Positions 33,661-38,130 of a stretch of DNA of 38,130 nucleotides are shown here, one piece after another. The stretch comes from an uncultured Lachnospiraceae bacterium (GTDB lineage Bacteria > Bacillota > Clostridia > Lachnospirales > Lachnospiraceae). Position numbers and translations under genes: made by a program. Below the pieces are notes generated by a model. It saw only the letters and a list, made by a program, of their open reading frames with translations. It was not told the DNA's origin and did no database searches. The DNA lies in contig CADBZI010000039.1 of NCBI GenBank assembly GCA_902799015.1, positions 1-38,130 on the forward strand, given 5' to 3'. The stretch's first letter is position 1, and every line of letters begins with the position of its first letter.

Positions 33661-34502
33661 CAGAACACCTCCGTCTCATGTCTGGTCACATGACAGCTGA
33701 TATTGACCGCGCAGGGCATCCCGGCAATGTGCGTGGGAAGCGTCTCGATGTTGACTGCAAGTGCCGTTGTCCTTCCTCCGAATCCCTGCGGCCCGATCCC
33801 GAGTTCATTGATCTCCTGAAGCAGCTCGTCCTCCAGAGAAGCATAAAACGGATCCGCGTGATGCGAATCAGCCGGACGAAGAAGCGCCTTCTTTGCCAGA
33901 AGGGCAGCATGATCGAAATTGCCTCCGATCCCTACGCCGACTATGATTGGCGGACAGGGATTTGATCCTGCGTTTTCCACGGTTTCAAGAATAAAGTCTT
34001 TGATTCCCGAAAGGCCCTGGGATGGCTTGAGCATCTTCAGCGCACTCATATTCTCGGAACCGAATCCCTTGGGCGCCACCGTAATCCTTACCCGGTCTCC
34101 CGGAACAATGTCCGTGGTAATCATTGCGGGCGTATTGTCATTGGTATTGCCTCTGCGCACCGGATCCACCTCCACACTCTTGCGCAGATAGCCACCGACA
34201 TACCCTCTGCGGACGCCCTCGTGCACGGCTTCGTACAGGCTTCCTCCGGTCAGGTGAACCTCCTGCCCGACCTCCAGAAAGACGCAAGCCATCCCGGTAT
34301 CCTGACAGATCGGAACCTGCTCTTTGCCGGCCAGCCTGTAATTCTCGATGATCCGGTCCAGAATCTCCTGTGCGACCGTGCCATCCTCGTTCTTTCTGGC
34401 AGAAAGAAGCGCCTCCTGCACATCCTTCGGAAGATTCAGATTGGCCGAAATGCACATCCGCGCTATGGCATCTGTAATCCGGCTGACATCAATCTCTCTC
34501 AT
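33660..34502 (-). CDS. Class I fumarate hydratase (or tartrate dehydratase), alpha subunit
   Basis: A 280-residue subunit. The cysteines expected to bind the [4Fe-4S] cluster are in VPICQDTGMACVF, SNPCPPIIVGVGIGG and AGMPCAVNISCH. The tract RRGNTNDNTPAMITTDIVPG is typical of the family. Three ATG codons are close together. The third, at 34502, lies 9 bases after GGAAGG and is chosen; the first directly abuts that site. The gene follows metF by 32 bases. A fumarase within a folate operon is uncommon. Confidence 0.92.
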   Translation of the reverse strand: MREIDVSRITDAIARMCISANLNLPKDVQEALLSARKNEDGTVAQEILDRIIENYRLAGKEQVPICQDTGMACVFLEVGQEVHLTGGSLYEAVHEGVRRGYVGGYLRKSVEVDPVRRGNTNDNTPAMITTDIVPGDRVRITVAPKGFGSENMSALKMLKPSQGLSGIKDFILETVENAGSNPCPPIIVGVGIGGNFDHAALLAKKALLRPADSHHADPFYASLEDELLQEINELGIGPQGFGGRTTALAVNIETLPTHIAGMPCAVNISCHVTRHETEVF

Positions 34503-34534
34503 CGTCATCATCCTTCCATTGTCGTCATGCTGTG

Positions 34535-35455
34535 TTACAGCAAAGACTGAAAATACCTGTCAAAGCCGCTTCGCGCAAGCACCTGGCTGACGTCATCCGC
34601 ACGGTTCAGCGCATACAGATGGATGCCGTGTATTCCTAAAGTAAGGTACCGGTTCAAAAGGTTTGCGGAATAGGTCAGGCCCTCCTCGCGGAACGCAGCC
34701 TTAATCTCCGGAATCTCATTGCCGTCCGGATCCTTCTGGAACCAGTTGTGCGTCAGAACCAGTGCCAGATCCCTGGGTACGGCGCAGGCATTGTGGGAAA
34801 AGCACTGCGTCAGGATGCCGTGCTTTGTGGTGACCGGCATGATGCCGACATCGATCGGCATCGTAATACCAGCCCGATCGACTTTGTCTCTCCAGACCTT
34901 GAACTGCTCCAGATCATAGCACAGCTGGGTAATGATATAATCGGCTCCCAGGTCCTGCTTCTGCTTCAGATACTCAATGTCCTGATCCTCGCTGACACAC
35001 TCGACGTGCCCGCCCGGTGCCGCGGCAACCGCGATCTCAAACCGGTCCCCGAATTCCTTTCGGATAAACTCGACCAATTGCGTTGCGTGATCAAAGTCTC
35101 CTCCGGTATGCGTCCATCCCTTCGGATAGTCCCCCCGAAGTGCAAGAATATGCTCTACATGGTTGTCCAGATATTCCTGAAGCTGCTGCCGGATCACTTC
35201 CTTCTTCAGACCGATACAGGTAAAATGCGTACACGGAACGGTTTGTTTCGCAATCTCCTGCAGCACCTCCCGATTCCTGCCGATATTAGAGCCTCCCGCA
35301 CCGTAGGTACAGGAAATATAATCCGGGTGATAGGCATTCAGCGCAGTCACCACCTTCGGCAGATTCTGCATGCCCTTTTCCGTTTTCGGCGGAAAAACTT
35401 CAAAAGAGAGCGTCATACGCTCTCTCATCCTCTCAGAAAACCGTATCTTTGCCAT
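34535..35455 (-). CDS. metF: Methylenetetrahydrofolate reductase
   Basis: A 306-residue flavoprotein that reduces methylene-THF to methyl-THF for methionine synthesis or the acetogenic methyl branch. Signatures are LSFEVFPPKTEKGMQNL, DYISCTYGAGGS, ILALRGDYPKGW, DLGADYIITQLCYDLEQF and the C-terminal LGIHGIHLYALNRAD. AGGAGG lies 6 bases before the ATG. It heads the metF-fumarase-fchA-folD group. No metV-like zinc partner is adjacent. Confidence 0.95.
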   Translation of the reverse strand: MAKIRFSERMRERMTLSFEVFPPKTEKGMQNLPKVVTALNAYHPDYISCTYGAGGSNIGRNREVLQEIAKQTVPCTHFTCIGLKKEVIRQQLQEYLDNHVEHILALRGDYPKGWTHTGGDFDHATQLVEFIRKEFGDRFEIAVAAAPGGHVECVSEDQDIEYLKQKQDLGADYIITQLCYDLEQFKVWRDKVDRAGITMPIDVGIMPVTTKHGILTQCFSHNACAVPRDLALVLTHNWFQKDPDGNEIPEIKAAFREEGLTYSANLLNRYLTLGIHGIHLYALNRADDVSQVLARSGFDRYFQSLL

Positions 35456-35511
35456 GGCACACCTCCTCCCATAACGCAGTTTTGGAAGTTGACTTATTGC
35501 TTGCTGACGCT

Positions 35512-36153
35512 TTAACGCTTCTTAAACAAGGATGTCTTTGATTCTGTCCCATTGATCAGTCTTCGAATGTTTTCTCTGTGCTGCCACCAGCACAATGCTG
35601 TCAGAAGAAATGCAAGAATGTCTGTTTCAATCAACAGAGCCTGTGTCATATGGAACTGCCCTGTCAGCCCCATTACAACCGTGCCAAGGAAGAATGCCGC
35701 GTAGCATGCCAGGGATCCTGCCGACACATACCCTGTCGGAATAGAAATTCCGAGAAAAATTGCAAGTCCGAAAAACAGAAGCGGCGGGCAGAATCCCATC
35801 GCCATGCCGGCGGAAGCCGCTACCCCTTTTCCGCCTCGAAATCCCATGTAGAAGGGGAAGTCATGCGCAATCACCGCTCCGGCACCTGCGTACAGTCTCA
35901 GAAGCGGAATACATTCCGGATACCGGCTTCCGAATAAAAACCCGACCAGAACTGCAGCCAGGAAGCTCTTCAGAAAATCTCCGGCAAAGGTGATCAGTCC
36001 CCATTTCGCGCCCAGCGTACGGATCATGTTCGTGGTTCCCGCATTCCCGCTTCCGTAGTTCCGGATATCGAAGCCATGCAGAATCCCTATGATATAACTC
36101 GTCTGAAACAGGCCGAACAGATAGCCGATTCCAAAACAGACTAATCTGATCAT
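35512..36153 (-). CDS. plsY: PlsY, acyl-phosphate:glycerol-3-phosphate acyltransferase
   Basis: A 213-residue integral membrane protein with about five helices. It transfers an acyl group from acyl phosphate to glycerol-3-phosphate, the first step of phospholipid synthesis. The three family motifs are visible: YGSGNAGTTNMIRTLG, HDFPFYMGFRGGKGVAAS, and the later LTGQFH/LIETDILAF region. It starts 33 bases after der, an order common in clostridia. The ribosome binding site is modest. Confidence 0.94.
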   Translation of the reverse strand: MIRLVCFGIGYLFGLFQTSYIIGILHGFDIRNYGSGNAGTTNMIRTLGAKWGLITFAGDFLKSFLAAVLVGFLFGSRYPECIPLLRLYAGAGAVIAHDFPFYMGFRGGKGVAASAGMAMGFCPPLLFFGLAIFLGISIPTGYVSAGSLACYAAFFLGTVVMGLTGQFHMTQALLIETDILAFLLTALCWWQHRENIRRLINGTESKTSLFKKR

Positions 36154-36186
36154 ATCTCTCTCATCCTTCCGTATTGATGCCAGTTC

Positions 36187-37518
36187 TTACGGCTGGTCTT
36201 TTCTCGCTCTTTCCCTTGTCAGGATCCGGATCGCCGTGCCCTTGAATCCGAAGGCCGTCCTGATCTGATTCTCAATGTACCGCTCATAGGAAAAATGCAT
36301 CAGCTTTTTGTCATTGACAAGCAGGACGAAAGTGGGCGGGGCTACGCCGACCTGGGTCATATAATAACATCTGAGTCTCTTTCCTTTGTCCATGGGCGGC
36401 TGCTGAAGCGCGACCGCCTCAGACAAAATCTCGTTGAGGACACCAGTCGCGACGCGCCGGTTTGCGCTCTCAATCACCTCATCGATCATCGTATACAGCT
36501 TATTCAGCCTCTGACCGGTTTTGGCGGAGAGAAACACGATATCCGCATACTGCATAAAGGAAAGGGTGGAGCGAATCTTGGAAGTATATCTGGAAACGGT
36601 GTGATTGTCCTTCTCTACACTGTCCCACTTATTCACCGCTATGATGATGCCCTTCCCGCGCTCATGCGCGATTCCGGCAACCTTGGCATCCTGCTCCGTG
36701 ATTCCTTCCTTCGCGTCGATGACGACGACAACCACGTCACAGCGCTCAATCGCGGCCACCGCGCGGACGATCATGTAGTGCTCCAGATTCTCCTTGATCT
36801 TATTCTTCCGCCGGATCCCGGCCGTATCGATAAAGATATATTCTTTTCCATTGTACCGGACCTCTGTGTCAACCGCATCCCGCGTGGTTCCGGCGATGTC
36901 CGATACAATCAGCCTGTCCTCTCCGAGAAGCCGGTTGATGATGGAGCTTTTTCCTACATTTGGCTTTCCTACAATGGCAATTCTGGGACGATCGTCCTCC
37001 TCTTCGGAAGAGGATTTTGGCGGAAGCAGGCGCAGCACTTCATCCAGCAGATCTCCGATGCCGGTGCGATTCGCGGCGGAAATCGGATACGGGTCACCGA
37101 TTCCGAGATTATAGAATTCATAGACGGCCGCCTCATCCCTCTGCCAGCTGTCCACCTTATTCACCACCAGAAGAACCTTCTTATGGCTTCTGCGCAGCAT
37201 GTCTGCGACCTTTGCGTCCGCGTCCACAAGTCCCTGCTTCAGATCCGTCAGGAAAAGAATCACATCCGCCGTATCAATCGCGATCTGTGCCTGCTCCCGC
37301 ATCTGAGCCAGTATAATATCATTCGTATCCGGCTCGATTCCGCCGGTGTCAATCAGTGTGAAGCTGCGGTCCAGCCATTCCACATCCGCGTAGATCCGGT
37401 CACGGGTTACGCCGGGGGTATCCTCAATAATGGAGATTCTTGCTCCTGCAAGCGAATTAAACAGCGTAGACTTTCCTACATTCGGTCTTCCTACGATTGC
37501 TACGATCGGTTTGCTCAT
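36187..37518 (-). CDS. der: Der (EngA), double-domain ribosome-assembly GTPase
   Basis: A 443-residue protein with two tandem GTPase domains and a KH-like C-terminal domain. Domain 1 has GRPNVGKSTLFNSL, DTGGIEP and NKVD; domain 2 has GKPNVGKSSIINRLLG, DTAGIRRKNK and NKWD. Der is essential for maturation of the 50S ribosomal subunit. The ATG at 37518 overlaps the stop of the DUF512 gene by 4 bases (ATGA); AAAGGAA lies 9 bases upstream. Length is standard. Confidence 0.96.
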   Translation of the reverse strand: MSKPIVAIVGRPNVGKSTLFNSLAGARISIIEDTPGVTRDRIYADVEWLDRSFTLIDTGGIEPDTNDIILAQMREQAQIAIDTADVILFLTDLKQGLVDADAKVADMLRRSHKKVLLVVNKVDSWQRDEAAVYEFYNLGIGDPYPISAANRTGIGDLLDEVLRLLPPKSSSEEEDDRPRIAIVGKPNVGKSSIINRLLGEDRLIVSDIAGTTRDAVDTEVRYNGKEYIFIDTAGIRRKNKIKENLEHYMIVRAVAAIERCDVVVVVIDAKEGITEQDAKVAGIAHERGKGIIIAVNKWDSVEKDNHTVSRYTSKIRSTLSFMQYADIVFLSAKTGQRLNKLYTMIDEVIESANRRVATGVLNEILSEAVALQQPPMDKGKRLRCYYMTQVGVAPPTFVLLVNDKKLMHFSYERYIENQIRTAFGFKGTAIRILTRERARKDQP

Positions 37519-38130
37519 CGATTGTGTTCCTTTTCTCTCCAATCTGGCGCCGAAAGCCCGCACACTGCCGCAACCAGACTCCGACCGTCAGATTCTACAA
37601 TAACGATTTTTATTTGTAAAGCTTCCTCAATTTGCTCGACTGTCCTGTCATCCAGAAACACCTTTTCCTGGCTGCGCAGCATATTGACCGGAATTAAAAG
37701 CCGCTCCCCCAGGTCTTTTCCCTGAAGCTGACGGATCAGATCCTGTCCCGTAATCAATCCGGAGACCGTAATCAGCTCCCCGAAGAAATCATTCCGGATC
37801 GGTATGACGTTCGCATGTGCAAAGGGATATACGGCAGTAATCTCCGAAACAAGCTGCTTCAGAGTCGGTGCCGCCAGAAGCCCTGTTGCAATCGTGACAT
37901 GGCGATCCGGCCCCGGCTGTATGCTGCCCATCCCATCCCGGAGTGTTTCCCGCACCTGCTCAATCAAAAGGCGCATCATCCCGACTCCGTTCTCCAGCTG
38001 CAGATAGCCGTCGTATCTTTCTTCAGCGGGAAACTCCCGTCCTGCCAGGATATACCATTCATCGCTGGCATGCACCAGGTGGGTTCCGGCATGTTCCATA
38101 TAATAATCCTGCCAGCGTTCAATCTGGCTG
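37515..38130 (-). CDS. DUF512 domain protein, C-terminal part (cut by window edge)
   Basis: The frame runs off the right edge; the first codons visible encode SQIERWQDYYMEH. The 204 residues seen match the C-terminal region of clostridial DUF512 proteins: HASDEWYILAGREFP, YDGYLQLENGVGM, DRHVTIATGLLAAPTL, ITVSGLITGQDL, and RSQEKVFLDDRTVEQIEE. Full-length members are about 430-460 residues, with an N-terminal PDZ domain and a radical-SAM-like middle. The function is not established. Its stop overlaps the der start, so the two are translationally coupled. Confidence 0.88.
   Translation of the reverse strand, partial: SQIERWQDYYMEHAGTHLVHASDEWYILAGREFPAEERYDGYLQLENGVGMMRLLIEQVRETLRDGMGSIQPGPDRHVTIATGLLAAPTLKQLVSEITAVYPFAHANVIPIRNDFFGELITVSGLITGQDLIRQLQGKDLGERLLIPVNMLRSQEKVFLDDRTVEQIEEALQIKIVIVESDGRSLVAAVCGLSAPDWREKEHNR

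Overview
The window looks like chromosomal DNA of an anaerobic Firmicute, most likely a Lachnospiraceae-type Clostridium relative. The support is AGGAGG-type ribosome binding sites, short intrinsic terminators, moderate GC with strong use of GGA/CGG/ATC codons, a YesM/YesN-type two-component system, GH73 wall hydrolase with wall-binding repeats, NADP-type GdhA, and the order DUF512 protein - der - plsY. Nearly all genes lie on the minus strand. The exceptions are a PIN-like protein, a von Willebrand A protein and a small foreign-looking fragment at the left edge. No tRNA, rRNA, CRISPR array or insertion sequence was recognised.

Left part (1-9.1 kb): a fragment of a DnaB-type helicase abuts, at about 410-420, a truncated YtfQ-like sugar-binding protein; this junction looks artificial or recombinational. 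Then, reading on the minus strand, come meso-diaminopimelate dehydrogenase, an orphan larB, azlC-azlD and a YesN/YesM-type response regulator and kinase, ending in a strong terminator. L-arabinose isomerase has its own promoter overlapped by TTGTAC/GTACAA half-sites like those of AraR.

Centre (9.1-23.4 kb): the notable region is one apparent 12-gene minus-strand operon. Its order is nifH-like, nifD-like 1, nifK-like 1, hypF, hypC, hypD, hypE (frameshifted), TM1266-family regulator, nifD-like 2, nifK-like 2, hydF, and an iron alcohol dehydrogenase-HAD phosphatase fusion. Genes overlap or lie within 46 bases of each other. A promoter and a 150-base leader with mutually exclusive terminator and antiterminator folds precede it, and one terminator closes it. 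There is one reductase component, two paralogous nitrogenase-like pairs, the machinery that makes Fe(CN)2CO for [NiFe] hydrogenases, and the scaffold GTPase of [FeFe] hydrogenase maturation. There is no hydrogenase structural gene, no HypA/HypB and no HydE/HydG in the window. My inference is a metallocofactor assembly or reductase system that combines Nif-like electron transfer with Hyp-made iron-cyanide-carbonyl chemistry.

Right part (23.4-38.1 kb): a D-2-hydroxyacid dehydrogenase, the PIN-like protein, a secreted glucosaminidase, the secreted VWA protein, GdhA, a patatin-like lipase, then a tetrahydrofolate/C1 operon (metF, two-subunit class I fumarase, fchA, folD), and finally plsY, der and the end of a DUF512 protein cut by the window edge.
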